DNA of 64,000 bases from NCBI GenBank assembly GCA_023053685.1, contig JALIGW010000005.1, positions 56,100,242 to 56,164,241 of the forward strand, in the 5' to 3' direction. The stretch is from Diadophis punctatus similis. Lineage: Eukaryota; Chordata; Lepidosauria; Squamata; Dipsadidae. The position numbers and the translations under genes were made by a program. The notes below the pieces were generated by a model. It ran no database searches and was not told the DNA's origin. It worked only from the letters and a program-made list of their open reading frames with translations. Below, one piece after another: positions 1 to 11,458 of the stretch. The first letter of the stretch is position 1. The number at the start of each line of letters is the position of its first letter.

Positions 1-71
1 CCAATATGACATCTCTAATAAAATGGAACTTTGAGGAAATTCAAGCCTTGGAGTCTTCTTGCGTTGGGGGT
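1..71 (+). mobile_element. 3' LTR remnant of Ty3/Gypsy element (unit X)
   Basis: This stretch matches the last part of the Gypsy 3' LTRs ending at 31073 and 53819, including the AATAAA-like signal (taataaaatgg). The LTR is interrupted by the LINE that follows; its last bases (accctgaca) reappear at about 2412-2420. The rest of this Gypsy element lies left of the window. Confidence 0.7.
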
Positions 72-2411
72 GATACTGACGCGGGACCGACTAGGTGGTT
101 CCGCCCCAGGCGCCTAATGGAACCGGAAGGATTCCAGAGGGAGCTCGGGGAAATACCTGAAACCCTGGTACACAACTCGGCTGACTCCCTGATGGCTGCT
201 TGGAACACCGCAGCATCAGGGGCGTTAGACCGAATTGCGCCTAAGCGACCTCTCCGCGGCAGTGGATCCCAGAAAGCTCCCTGGTTTACCGAGGAGCTCC
301 GGGAGATGAAACGCCAGAAGAGACGTCTAGAGCGCCGCTGGAGAGCCAGCAAAACCGAGTCTGACCGAACACTATTAAGAATTTACATCAGATCTTATTT
401 AGTGGCGATAAGGGCGGCAAAACGATCTTATTTTTCCGCTCTTATTGCATCCGCAGATTCTTGCCCAGCCGCCTTGTTTAGGGTGACTCGCTCCCTCCTT
501 GCTAAAGGGGGGAGCGAGGAACACTTACAAGGCAGAGCTGAGGAATTCGCTGAGTTTCTGTCGGATAAAGTCGCTCAGATTCGGTCAAACCTGGACTCTA
601 GCTGGGCAGAGTCCATAGAGTTGATAGGGGCTAGTCTTAGTCCACCATTATGGGAAGAGTTTGGGCCTGTTTCTCCTGAAGATGTGGACAGAGCTGTGGG
701 GGCGATGGGTACCTCCACCTGTTTATTGGACCCGTGTCCCTCCTGGTTGGTCTCGGCCAGCAGAGAGGTGGCATGCGGCTGGATCCAGGCGGTGGTCACC
801 GCTTCTTTGAGGGAGGGATCCGTACCGCAGTCGTTAAAAGCTGCAGTGGTGAGACCCCTCCTGAAGAAGCCTTCCCTGGATCCAGCTGATTTGAAGAACT
901 ATCGTCCGGTCTCCAACTTGCCCTTTCTGGGGAAAGTTGTGGAGAAGGTGGTGGTTACTCAGCTTCTGCAGCTTCTAGATGAAACAGATCATCTAGATCC
1001 TTATCAGTCGGGTTTCAGGCACGGCTACAGTACAGAAACTGCCTTGGTCGCTCTGATGGATGATCTCTGGCGGGCCCGGGATGGGGGTAATTCCTCCATC
1101 CTGGTGCTACTTGACCTCTCAGCGGCGTTCGATACCATCGACCATGGTATCCTTCTGCATCGTCTCGGCGAGTTGGGGGTGGTAGGCACCGTTTTACGGT
1201 GGTTCTCCTCTTATCTTGCCAACAGGATGCAGTTGGTGTTGACAGGAGGACAGAGATCGTCCCCTAGGCCCCTATCATGTGGGGTGCCTCAGGGGTCGGT
1301 TCTCTCGCCCATCCTGTTTAACATTTACATGAATCCGCTGGGGGAGATCATCCGCAGACATGGGGTGCGTTACCACCAGTACGCTGATGACACCCAGCTG
1401 TACATCACCACCCTGTCTGACTTCAGGGAGGCAGTTGATGTAATGTGCCGATGCCTGGATGACATTAAGATCTGGACAAGACTGAGTGGCTTTGGATATT
1501 GCCTCCTAAGGACCATGACAATTGTCCCTCCTTGACGTTCGAGGGAGCGAAACTGACCCCCTCGGATCGGGTCCGCAACTTGGGGGTCCTCCTAGATCCA
1601 CAGCTAAAATTGGATCACCATCTTTCTGCTGTGGCTAGGGGGGCCTTTGCACAGGTTCGCCTGGTGCACCAGTTGCGGCCATACTTGGAGAAGGAGGCTC
1701 TACTCACGGTCACTCATGCCCTTGTCACCTCACGCCTGGACTACTGCAACGCGCTCTACATGGGGCTACCCTTGAAGAGTATCCGGAGACTTCAGCTGGT
1801 GCAAAATGCGGCTGTGCATGCTGTGGTGGGTGTGCCAAGGTACACCCACGTGACACCTGTACTCCGCCAGCTGCATTGGTTGCCCATCGGTCTCCGGGTC
1901 CGATTCAAGGTGTTGATCACCATCTTTAAAGCCCTTCATGGCTTAGGACCAGGTTATCTCCAGGACCGCATTCTGCCTCACACTTCCCTTCGACCGGTTA
2001 GGGCCCACAGAGTTGGCCTCCTCCAGGTCCCATCGGCTAAGCAATGCCGGCTGGCGGGCCCTAGGGGGAGAGCCTTCTCTGTGGCAGGCCCCGTGCTCTG
2101 GAACTAACTTCCCCCAGAGACCCGAACTATCCCCACTCTGCTGGCCTTCCGGAAGGCTGTTAAGACATGGCTTTTCCTGCAGGCTGAGGGTAGAGCGTAA
2201 TCCAGTGAGCTCACCCCAAGTATGTATGACTGTTGAATGGATATTGGATGTTTTTAATATTACGGTTTTAATTTTTATATTTGTTTTTAAATGCATATTT
2301 ATAAATTGGTTTCTTGTATCTTTTCTGTTGTACGCTGCCCGGAGTCCTTCGGGAGTTGGGCGCATATAAGAATACCAAATAAATAAATAAATAAATAAAT
2401 AAATAAAATAA
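72..2411 (+). mobile_element. 5'-truncated CR1/L2-like LINE inserted in a Gypsy LTR
   Basis: A non-LTR retrotransposon fragment carrying a reverse transcriptase region, a short 3' UTR and an (AAAT)n-type tail. The left end follows gttgggggtg and the right end precedes accctgaca; the empty versions of this site at 31050-31073 and 53795-53819 lack it, with a few bases (about ttacttgga) lost at the target. ORF1 and most of the endonuclease are missing. The same family is present on the minus strand at 56758-58505. Assignment to the CR1/L2 group rests on the RT motifs; the exact family cannot be named without a repeat library. Confidence 0.85.
75..2199 (+). pseudogene. Reverse transcriptase of the CR1/L2-like LINE, broken
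   Basis: Frame one (to 1535) carries the linker after the endonuclease and the RT fingers and palm: NYRPVSNLPFLGKVVEKVV, then LDLSAAFDTIDH with the first catalytic Asp, GVPQGSVLSPILFNIYM, and the YADDTQLY box with the Asp pair. Near 1478 a deletion of about 35 bases relative to the copy at 56.8-58.5 kb shifts the frame; the thumb and C-terminal part continue in another frame from 1499. A TAA at 2105 (after VLWN) ends that frame before the usual LPPETR segment. The element could not be mobile by itself. Confidence 0.85.
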
Positions 2412-2420
2412 ACCCTGACA

Positions 2421-2819
2421 ACATAATTATTAGAGTTTGATGCCATCATATTTTGCTGAGTAGTCACTGATTTTATCTTATTCTTATTCTGACAGTGCAT
2501 ATTAAATTAAGTTTTGTTAGAAACCAATGAATGAAATACATATTCTTGATTAACAAAAAACTTTATTCCATGGACAAAAGGACCATGGAATGGACCAATA
2601 AATAAAAAAAGAAAAAAAATAATGATTTTAAACAATCTCATCACCTAAAGTGTTAAAGAACATTACAAAAATAATACTTATGTTCCTCACCTGTTGGAAG
2701 CATATTGTTGAATCTTTTTTCATTGTAGTACTTACAATCATTAAAATAATTGTAAGAAAGCAAATTGAGACAAAGAACCTATAATTTCCTTGAAAGTTAG
2801 TAACATTTTTCCTACTTAC
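2421..2819 (-). other. Start of intron 1 of amine oxidase gene C
   Basis: AT-rich sequence directly after the exon 1 donor site, matching 31620-31988 and 53830-54239. It contains a local inverted motif (ttccatggac / gtccatgg type at 2567-2590). No coding potential is seen. Confidence 0.6.
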
Positions 2820-4392
2820 CACCAATATCCAAATCCACCTTGAAATGAATATTATGGGTATGAATTGGACCCAGCACCCACTCTTGGACTCTATTGCCAA
2901 AGTCTTCAGCATCACCAAAGTAAAAATCAGATATAATGTACCCACTGGCATGGACTCGAACACCAACAACTCCATTTTGGTGGAAAATAAAATCCAAGAC
3001 ATAGTCATAGTTGTCAACTGTAGATATAGTCCGAAACACCAGATTTGAATCTGCCAACCCTCCATAAAAAGGAGCCTGGATGCTTCCGTAATGTCGTCGT
3101 ATGGGTAACTCAGCATTCTGCTCAAAGATACAGATAGCCTTTTTACGGCTAACAGGCAATGAACTATCGTAAAAAAAGTGCAAGTCTAAATAACTGGATA
3201 AATAAGGACAATCTACTCCCTGTGTGAGTGGAAAGATATGGGATCCAAGTCCAAAGCTGGAATCCATGTATCTGATCAACATGGAAGTAGGACTGTTGGA
3301 GCCATAAATAGCACTTGCTTCTTGCAGACTTAACTCATAGATTATTCTTTCTCCATTAAACCTGACATCGAAGATACGTGGACCCCTGCTTGCATCAATT
3401 CCAAATACAAAACTCCAGCTCAGAAAAGTGACATGATTATTGTGAATCCTATAACGTGGTCCACGAGGTTCATACTGCAAAGGGCCTGGATCTTTTGGTG
3501 GCACCCTCTGCTTCAGTGAAGAGTAGCCGCCATCAGGAGGGGCTTCTTTAACTTTGTCTACTCTAACCTTTCCCATATTGAATTGTCTCTCAAGGTCCTC
3601 CATATCTTCAAAGTATTGTCCATTATAGAATACTTTTATTAGCTTCCACTCAGAAACATCCAAGCTACTATAATCCACTTGGACTTCAAAACCAACAGGA
3701 TGCAAATGGTATCCAGTCACATTCTGGAAATGACTAACCCACATTTTGCGATCTCCTGATTTTAGCCCTGGTGGCATTTGACTACTATACTTAAGATTGC
3801 TTCCATTGTAATTTAGAACCTCTTGCATGAAATTTGGAGCCTTCAGGTATTCATTTCTCTTTATGAAATCACGGATTTCACGAAACTCATTTGACAAAAC
3901 CATCCTTTGAGAATAAGGCAATTTCCTTCCATATTTTTCTACTGTGATATCTTGATGATATGTTGGTTCTGGAAGTGGACCCCCCAGATATTCTGTCACA
4001 TTGGGCTCCACCTGATTTCCAAAATGGACCACAGCCAGAGCTTCTCGTGGTGGCTGAGATCCTTGATGATCTAGGAATTGTAATACTTGTGCTTTTGGAG
4101 GGAGCTGCAAGGTAATAAAATAAATGCAGTTGTCTGATGGCTTCGCTTGAGGTGTCTCTACCACTGGCACTCCCAGGTTGGACTGTAAATACCTCTTTAC
4201 TTGCATTATCTCTTCTGGGGTTAAATCTTGAAATACTTGACTGCCAGTATCCTGACCACCTTCCTCTTGCCCCTTTTTCTGAGAACTCTCACAATCTGTG
4301 GGTTTTTCTCCTCTATTTCGGAAACTCAAGACTAAGATAATAATGATGGTGATGCCTATTGCTAGGAGAGAATGAATCACGTTCAACTTCAT
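2820..4392 (-). CDS. AOC3-like: Copper amine oxidase (AOC2/AOC3-like) gene C, exon 1 only
   Basis: Encodes about 524 residues of a copper- and topaquinone-dependent primary amine oxidase, which oxidises primary amines to aldehydes with release of ammonia and peroxide, usually at the cell surface. Residues 5-24 form a hydrophobic signal anchor (type II membrane protein). Family landmarks are present: N2/N3 domains, RYMDSSFGLG with the catalytic Asp (377), DNYDY with the TPQ-forming Tyr (462), and HTHNIHFKVDLD with the first two copper His. The exon ends at a GTAAGT donor (GATATTGGTG then gtaagt) in phase 1. Start chosen at MKLN, matching genes A and B; an upstream in-frame Met (4470) would read through a likely 3' splice site. 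The residue before the TPQ motif is Asp, unlike A and B. Exons 2-4 lie left of the window. Confidence 0.93.
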
Positions 4393-5845
4393 TTTCCCAA
4401 ACCTATGGACAAAAATATAGAGAATATGGTTTGTTAAATTTCCAAATTTTATATTTTTAAGCCTGGACACAAATATTAAGGATACTTGTTAAGCATGTAA
4501 GTTTCAAAAGTATAAATTCCTTGCATTTACAAAACACTCTAGAAATTGTGCAAAGATAGCAATCATATATTCACAAATTCAATAATCTTACCATCCAGTC
4601 AGGATCCTCATTTTTTTCATTAGTTAAAACCAGGAAGTGAGAAGAAAGCAATGGCTGCACACTTCTAAACTGGCTAAAAGTTGAGCTCAAAGCAAGTGGA
4701 ATTTTGCGTTTTTTAGTAGTAGTTTGCAATCTCTTACTATGCATTCCGTAATCTGTTGGTTATATCAGGAAATTAAATGTAGACTGAAAGGGAGGGTAAA
4801 TATTATGCAGATATTCTTAAAATTATAATATCTTTTGAAAACATACCATCCAGGAAGTTTCTTAAAGAAGACTAGAAGAGCATTCAGATTCAACAGATTT
4901 TTGTTCTGTTATCAATAATATCTCATCACCCAAATCAATTATTATCTCTCTCTTGAGCAAATTTCTTGAATCTCTCATCTTTATAAAAAATAAGTCTTAA
5001 ATAATGTAGCAAGAGGGAGAAAGCTCAGACTTATTATTTACCTATATTTATCCCAAACATTTAGTAGGTTATGCAGGACTGCATGATCTCTTAAAGTTTG
5101 TTTATTTCTATGTGTTTCATTCCAGTTATATATGTATAGTTTGGGGGAAAACATAAGAGACAATCCATTATGAAATCCATGTTAAACCACTATCATGACT
5201 ACACAGTCTCAAATTTGGAGCCACAAAGCCATCTCATTCTCTTCAGCCCTATTATTTTCAGGCAACTAGTATTCCTATATACATAGCATCAGCAATATTA
5301 AAGATTTCCTAGGCTGAGTAATTTTTTTGAAGATATGTAATGTGTAACATCACTGCTCAATTAGCTGCTGAGCTGATTCCCAGTAGGCTTCTGGGTGCAA
5401 TTCAAGATGTGGATGATCACCTACAAATGTCTCCATGGCATAGGGCAAAACTATGCCTCAGAACACCTTTCACTGTAGTTTCTGCCCACCCACCAGATCA
5501 AGAGGGGACATGCCCTGGGTACTTTCTATTAAACAATATCATCTCATGGGTCTCCAGAGTCATGCCTTCTCAGTGATGGCACCACTTCTTCTAAATATCA
5601 GGGAAATAATTAAGTTCACTTGGAAACGAAACTCCTATTATAGGACTGATTCTTATTTCCTTTTTAAAATAGTAATTTTATTAAGCATTACAATTAAAAA
5701 GATAAAAATAAATTAATTTAATGTTAACAAATTAAAAAGGAAAGAATAAAAAGAAAGTATGTCAATTAAAAATAGGATAGAAAAGAAAGAAACACTAAGA
5801 TTATAGTAAAAAAAAATAAAGATGTGTCTCCTTCCTCATACCAAA
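4393..5845 (-). other. Upstream flank of gene C exon 1
   Basis: Non-coding, conserved in the flanks at 33565-34690 and 55813-56757. Immediately before the ATG, the minus strand reads tttttgtccatag followed by GTTTGGGAAAATG, a plausible 3' splice site, so a non-coding first exon further upstream is likely. No TATA box or CpG island was recognised. Confidence 0.4.
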
Positions 5846-6100
5846 TATTTATTTTACTTTATTTTGTGAGATTTTATATACCGCCTCACAGTGCAAGCAC
5901 TCTCTAAGCGGTTTACACCAGTAAGCAATGTATATTTACATTGCCCCCAACAATCTGGGTCCTCATTTTACCTACCTCAGAAGGATGGAAGGCTGAGTCA
6001 ACCTTGAGCCGGTGAGATTTGAACCGCTGACCTGTGGATCACAGTCAGCTAAAGTGGCCTGCAGTACCTGCCTCTAAGCGCTGCGCCACCTCGGCTATAA
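5846..6100 (-). mobile_element. tRNA-derived SINE (Sauria type), minus strand
   Basis: Read on the minus strand it begins with gccgaggtggcgcag (A box) followed by a B box (ggttcaaatctc), then the conserved body and ends in a simple A/T-rich tail. The same site in the unit Y copy (about 35365) and unit Z copy (about 59545) lacks it: ccaaatacaacc is uninterrupted there. A short AAATA duplication flanks it. Specific to unit X. Confidence 0.85.
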
Positions 6101-7965
6101 AATACAACCAAGTTTAGTACCTTATTGCCTTCTCTTAAAATCCAATACCTCTTTTCCCCATATTCCATCTCTTATGCATAAACAAATCTTTAAAGCCAGT
6201 CATTCATCATTTTGCTGAACTTTTACGATCAGCAAAAGTTGCACTAAGTGTCACCAGAGAAAACAGCACTTCATCTTTAACTTTGACCAAATATACTGAC
6301 CTTATATTCCTTCTTTTTATTTTTAACAATTATAAACTTTAATCTCTTCAAATAATTTCATAGAATTTGATTTCTTTTCATTTTTTCTTTGGCCCTTCTT
6401 AAAAAATTCTTCAAAACTTTAAGAAGTCTTTTTTGTAAATCCAATATAGGAAAGTTATGCAGGTTTGTTGCTTGTATATCCCATTTAATTATTAAGGCTT
6501 CATTTATATGCCCTGTATATCATCAATTTCCATATATTCTTGTAGCCTGTAATTTTTAATCTACTTTCAGGTCAGTCTCAGTCTTGTGCAGTTCCTCTTT
6601 GATAATGACTCAAAACTGGAACAAGCAGATTTTATATCATGTACAACTCAACAAGGAAAAAGGGGAAATCATCTGCATATGCAGAAAAATAAATGCATAA
6701 CGACAGTTGTTGAGGCACTCTTCTTTAACATAAGTTTGCTGAATGATTTTATGGTGAGATTAAAATGTTTAGATGTTTCATTGACTCTGTTTGAAGAACA
6801 TGCCAAACCAGAAACAGCATCTTTTTGGGCTGGTGACATCTGAGATTTTGAGAACATGCTTAACAGACAAAATAGTTATTGGAGAAGAATATTGCTTTTT
6901 ATTAAAGATGCTGTATAAGACTCCATGAGTTACAAATCACCATAAATTGTCTTTACTACCTCTGCTGCTTATCTCTCTCCTTTCTTTTGCACAGGTATTT
7001 TAAATTACAATGGAATCATTTGTAAACACAAGGGATCATTACATGACTCCACAAATTCACTTCATTTAGGAAGGATGTGTGGGGTTCAAGAGCTGGCTGT
7101 AGCCAAAGCTCCTCTGCAAGAACCACACATCTCCTTTCCTAATCAATATCCGCTGGTTATAGATGAACTTTGGAACACATTCATACTGATGTAATTTAAG
7201 AGCAGTTCTAGACACATTTCCTCATAAATGTCCCCTGGTTCTTTTACTGAGTGGTTCTGAAGGATATCTAGAAACGTGTGGTCAACATATATGAAACCCA
7301 ATGGTTATTTTGAATTACAAGTTAATTTGATATTCCATAATGGGGAATGATGAACTTTGTAAAAGGAAAAACATTCTCTATATTAATTTCTCCTGCTTAG
7401 TTGTCAATAGAATTGTTCATGATCAGTGCTTTAACTCCCCTTGCTGGCAGCTTATCTGAAAATCTTTACAGAGCCTGTATTTACATATCTGTAATTAGTT
7501 CATTCCTGCCAACTTCAGTTCCTTTCTTGGTATAGTTTTGTTCACATAACAAGACAGGGACTTCTTTCTATTCCTTTTCTCCTTTTGCTCCATTTCATTT
7601 GCACACACTTCAAGATCAGGGCTTCAATTTTGAAGTTCTCTTTCCCCTGGTTCAAATATCCATAAATGCATTTCAGATGGGATGGAAACCCTGTTTATTA
7701 TCATGGCTAGCTCAGACCCTTACAGGGGAACCAACAGAGAGTAGCCAATCCCAGACCTGCCAGGCAATCCTGAGCAGCTGCAGGCAGAGGAGGTTAGGCC
7801 ATCTGCCACCCAGGAGACACCTGTCTCAGAAGATGGGAGTCTGAGTTGCCACTCAGTGCAAGTGCTCACTATGTGCAAAGGAGAGTAGAGTTAAGGTGCT
7901 CTGCAAGACTCCATTCAAGAAAGGAGCCTTGTCTTTCCAAATAAGGAACATTGGAGTTCCTTATA
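6101..7965. other. Non-coding flank, AT-rich, triplicated
   Basis: Matches 35365-37230 and 59545-61130, with deletions in the last. Short open frames here are not conserved as protein between the three copies, so no gene is called. Part of 6300-6560 could be an old retroelement, but no diagnostic motif was found. Confidence 0.4.
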
Positions 7966-8434
7966 TGAAGCAGGACGTAAAATAAAGCAAAGTCATTAAG
8001 TGAAACAATAGGCTATAAACGGGGTTGGACTAGATGACCTGTAAGGGACCCTTTCTAGCACTAACATTAAAGAAGTAAAAAGGTCCTTTGCTCTGGAAAA
8101 ACACAAAGAGGAAGTTGCTAGCTTTCCTAAAATTCGGCCGACCACAGGCTGACCACAAACTGACACAGGAAACATGGAGAAATTTAAAGGTGTTAACATA
8201 AAACTTATGGAAAAACATGCATACGTGTCAATAAGAGAAAGACGTGTAACTCTCTAGCCAATCACTGAAGTTTTCGTGTCTTTTGTAACTGTGGAAAAAT
8301 ACTTTAAATATCTTGTCTTTCTGATGAGAAATCGGTTCAGTTCAGAATTTCAAAATGTTTGAACTTTATCTGTGCAGATAATAAAAAGCTTATCTTACTC
8401 CTCTCTGGCTGGTATCACTTCCTGTTCTGCAGCA
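7966..8434 (+). mobile_element. Probable solo LTR
   Basis: An insertion of about 469 bases starting TGAAGC and ending GCAGCA, with an AATAAAAAG signal near its end (about 8379). The copies in units Y (37230) and Z (61128) run straight through (ccttatatatattaag), and a short TATA duplication flanks the insert. An internal stretch (8015-8065, ggttggactagatgacc) resembles the 3' end of CR1 LINEs. The orientation follows the polyadenylation signal. The retroviral class is not known. Confidence 0.6.
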
Positions 8435-9472
8435 TATATATATTAAGAGCAGAAAGCTCAAGCCTCTCCACTGGCAAAAATCGCTTGTTAACCTAGATTC
8501 CAGGTTAATCCTTGACTTGAAAGCTTGTGACTGTGATTCTGGACCTAGATTGGCTAGTGACAACATTGGACCTTAGAACTTCCCCTGACTACACTTGTAT
8601 CCCCTGTTTTGGATTTGCCGGACTTCTGGGGGACTTGATTTCTCTTCTATGTGTGTGTATGCTTGTGTATTTGCATGCACCTTTGCTTTCTCCCTTGCTC
8701 ATTTGCTTGAAAAGTTCCTAGTGAAGTTTCCAAACCTCCCTGTGCGTTTGTGAGTGTTTGGCTTGAGACAAGACATTTATTCAATGAAACAGACTGATTG
8801 GAGGAACTGGGAAGGAAGTGGTTGTGATCATATGCTAAGAATGGTAGTAGAAACTTTTGTTACAGTAAATCTTATTAGTTAACCTTAGCTTTAATAACTG
8901 TATAATATTTGCATTGCAATTATGCATATATTATGCCACATGTTGGATGTATTGTTCCTAAATTTTAAATACCAAATAATTGTTTATTTTCATTGTTGCA
9001 TCCTGATGGAGAGAGTTATTATAAATAATGATAAAAATATATGTTTGTGTGCTTGATCTGACTTTTGAGGGCCACACAGGATGGACTTTGTAGTACCAAC
9101 ATGAACTTTGTAGTATTGTTGTACTTGCTAACAGTTATTTAGTATTTTAATTTGACTTATTTTTCTCATTTTTAAATGATGTTAATGGTTTATCAAACCA
9201 TTGCAGATTGGAACGTAGAATGGATTGATTGATAGCTTCTAACATTCCTAAACTGAAAAGATAGAAACTGTTTTTGTTCCCCAGGTCAGGATAGGATGGG
9301 ACCATGTTTGCTTTAATAAAATGCCTGGAGTTGGTCTTCTGATAAGAGAAAGCTTGTTAGTGCTAATTGGTACCTGGTTCCTCTCTCGTGAACTCCAAAC
9401 AACCTTGTGACTGTTTTTCCTCATTAACACTTTAAATTTTACACCACTCCTTTTGTCAGTTTTCATTTAAAT
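8435..9472. other. Non-coding flank, triplicated
   Basis: Matches 37235-38290 and 61130-61722. No gene, RNA or mobile element recognised. Confidence 0.4.
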
Positions 9473-9616
9473 CAGTGTTTCTCAAATAGTGGGGCAGGCC
9501 CCCCTGGGGGTGCGCAGAGTGATGCCAGGGGGGCGCGTGTGACTCTGGGGAACATGCTTTTTTTGCCACTTTTTGGGCTTTTCACCAAAGCTTTCCGACA
9601 GTGAGAAGAGGCAGGA

Positions 9617-9682
<66 letters not shown>

Positions 9683-10232
9683 AGAGAGAGAGAGAGAGAG
9701 AGACACACACACAGTGTCTCTCTCTCTGTGTATCTCTCTCTCCCCATCTCCTCCTCTGTGTGTGTGTGTGTGTGTGTATCACTGTGTGTGTCTCTTCTGT
9801 TTCTCTCACTGTGTGTATCACTCTGTAGGTTTCTCTATGTCTCTCTCTCTCTCTCTCTCTTCCCCTCCGCTCTCTCTGCTGCGGCTGGGCCAAGCCAGCA
9901 AGCTCTTTTTGGAGCTCTTTGCTACATCTTTTATTTCTTCTTTTTGGAAATCTGGGCTGGCAGAGGAACGATCGCCAGCAGCAGCTTCCCTTCGACCGAC
10001 TGTTCTCCTCCCCCCTCCTTCTCTCACAACCTAGAACCTCACAATGCTTTTACGTCTAGAGAGGAGGCAGGAAAGGGGACTGGGAATCCAGCTTCCCTCC
10101 CGCTCCTCTTCCTGCTCTCCCTATGTCTGTTAAGCCAGGGCTGAGGAGATCCCCTTGCGGAGAGTTGGGGGCGCGTGAAATGTTTACTTCTTCCTGGGGG
10201 GGGGGGTAACAGAAAATAATTGAGAAGCACTG
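9473..10232. mobile_element. hAT-family non-autonomous DNA transposon
   Basis: Inverted ends CAGTGTTTCTCAA and TTGAGAAGCACTG flanked by a perfect 8-bp duplication ATTTAAAT (9465-9472 and 10233-10240). The unit Y site at about 38290 has a single ATTTAAAT and no element. The interior holds long AG and TG/CT tracts. It belongs to the same family as the element at 15542-16104. Confidence 0.92.
9620..9710. repeat. (AG)n microsatellite inside the hAT element
   Basis: Nearly pure AG dinucleotides, followed by mixed CA, CT and TG tracts to about 9860. All reading frames through it are low-complexity and not genes. Confidence 0.97.
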
Positions 10233-10527
10233 ATTTAAATGAACATATGTGTTGTTAACATGTTTGACTGCATGTAACTGTTTTCCTATGCAAAGGGAAA
10301 GTTCCTTTTGTCCTGTCCAATCAGTTTTTATAATTTCCTTTGATGTGTTAACTATAAAAGGACTAAAAGCTGAGAATCAAGGTTCCTTCTTTGAATGAAA
10401 AGAATCCTTTCTAATCAGAACATTCTGGGGGGGGGAAATGGTAATAAAATGATAGGGTTTCTACCTATCTTATTCAAAGTCATGGATGAATCTATTTTAC
10501 TTTTACAGTTAGATATCAATCACTTAC

Positions 10528-10789
10528 CGACCCATCTGAGGCCTAGCTCCATTGGCAGAAAAGCTGATTAACTGGATACAATAGCTATGCACGTGGCCCC
10601 ACTTGTTGGTGTGGTTGATCACAAAATAAATGTATCTGGGTATATCATCATGGGGATGGAATGCTGCCTTGTTCTCGGTGTCCAAAACTTTCCTGACCAT
10701 TTTGATTTGACGGATCTTATGCTCTGGGCTCCAATGGGCCTGCAAAGTCTCAAAAGCCATGTCATTTCCAACCAGGGTATTTATTACAC
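10528..10789 (-). pseudogene. Orphan copy of amine oxidase exon 2, frame open
   Basis: Homologous to exon 2 of genes A and B but with no exon 1, 3 or 4 nearby in the right order. It is 262 bases against 286: an in-frame loss of 24 bases near the 3' end. The acceptor (ctgag/GTGTAATAAATACC) and donor (GGGTCG/gtaag) are intact, and the frame from phase 1 to phase 2 is open, including NKWGH. It differs at otherwise fixed positions (for example VINHTNKWGHVHSYCIQL). It lies 4 kb downstream of gene B exon 4. Most likely a relic of an older gene copy; use as an exon cannot be excluded. Confidence 0.75.
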
Positions 10790-10901
10790 CTCAGAAGGAA
10801 GCCTTGTTCTTGGTGTCCAACACTTTTCCATTCAATGGATCTTATGTTCTGGGGCCTGCAAGGTCTCAAAAGCCATGTCATTGCCAATTAGGGTACCATA
10901 C
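10790..10901 (-). pseudogene. Partial second copy of the 5' half of exon 2
   Basis: Sequence 10798-10901 repeats the 5' half of the orphan exon (gtgtccaac, ggcctgcaaggtctcaaaagcc, catgtcattgccaat) with internal deletions. Its outer edge (ggtaccatacctcataaag) matches the orphan exon at 40.87 kb, whereas the inner copy's edge (attacacctcagaag) resembles functional exon 2. The frame is broken. Confidence 0.7.
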
Positions 10902-11199
10902 CTCATAAAGAAAATAAGTACAATTAGTACTTGAGCAACTGTTGATGGATCAGACCACTCCTGTTACATTTTCAGTTTCTTAAAATCAAAGTTGTATCTA
11001 CCCTAAATCTTTGTTAACACAAAGATGAAATTGTGATAATAGTATGTGTAATTAGTTTTTCAGGCTGGATATCAACACATGGGTCAGTGTGAAAAAAACA
11101 AACTTTGCAATTGCTGAACAGCAGTTCATTCATGAAAAAAATGATCTGAAAATGACTTAAAACAAAAATTATAAAACAACATTAGAGATCTGGCATAAT
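10902..11199. other. Non-coding flank of orphan exon 2
   Basis: Matches 40878-41175; nothing recognised. Confidence 0.4.
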
Positions 11200-11458
11200 T
11201 GTAATTTATTTATTTATTTATTTATTTGTGAGGTTTATATACCGCCTCACAGTGGCAAGCACTCTCTAAGCGGTTTACACCAGTAAGCAATGTATATTTA
11301 TATTGCCCGCAACAATCTGGGTCCTCATTTTACCTACCTCGGAAGGATGGAAGGCAGAGTCAACCCTGAGCCGGTGAGATTTGAACCGCTGACCTGCGGA
11401 TCACAGTCAGCTAAAGTGGCCTGCAGTACTGCCTCTAACTGCTGCGCCACCTCGGCTC
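11200..11458 (-). mobile_element. tRNA-derived SINE (Sauria type), minus strand
   Basis: Starts (plus strand) with (ATTT)n, then the ataccgcctcacagtgg body and the tRNA-like head ending cgccacctcggctc. The same insertion is at 41176-41434, so it predates the duplication. Confidence 0.88.

Noticed and set aside
2820..4392. Venom-related L-amino-acid oxidase
   Set aside because: The TPQ motif, copper His pair and AOC3-like layout identify a copper amine oxidase, a different fold and cofactor from the flavin-dependent venom enzyme.
4393..4470. Upstream in-frame Met giving gene C 26 extra residues
   Set aside because: Genes A and B have no such extension and the segment crosses a conserved splice acceptor; MKLN is the better start.
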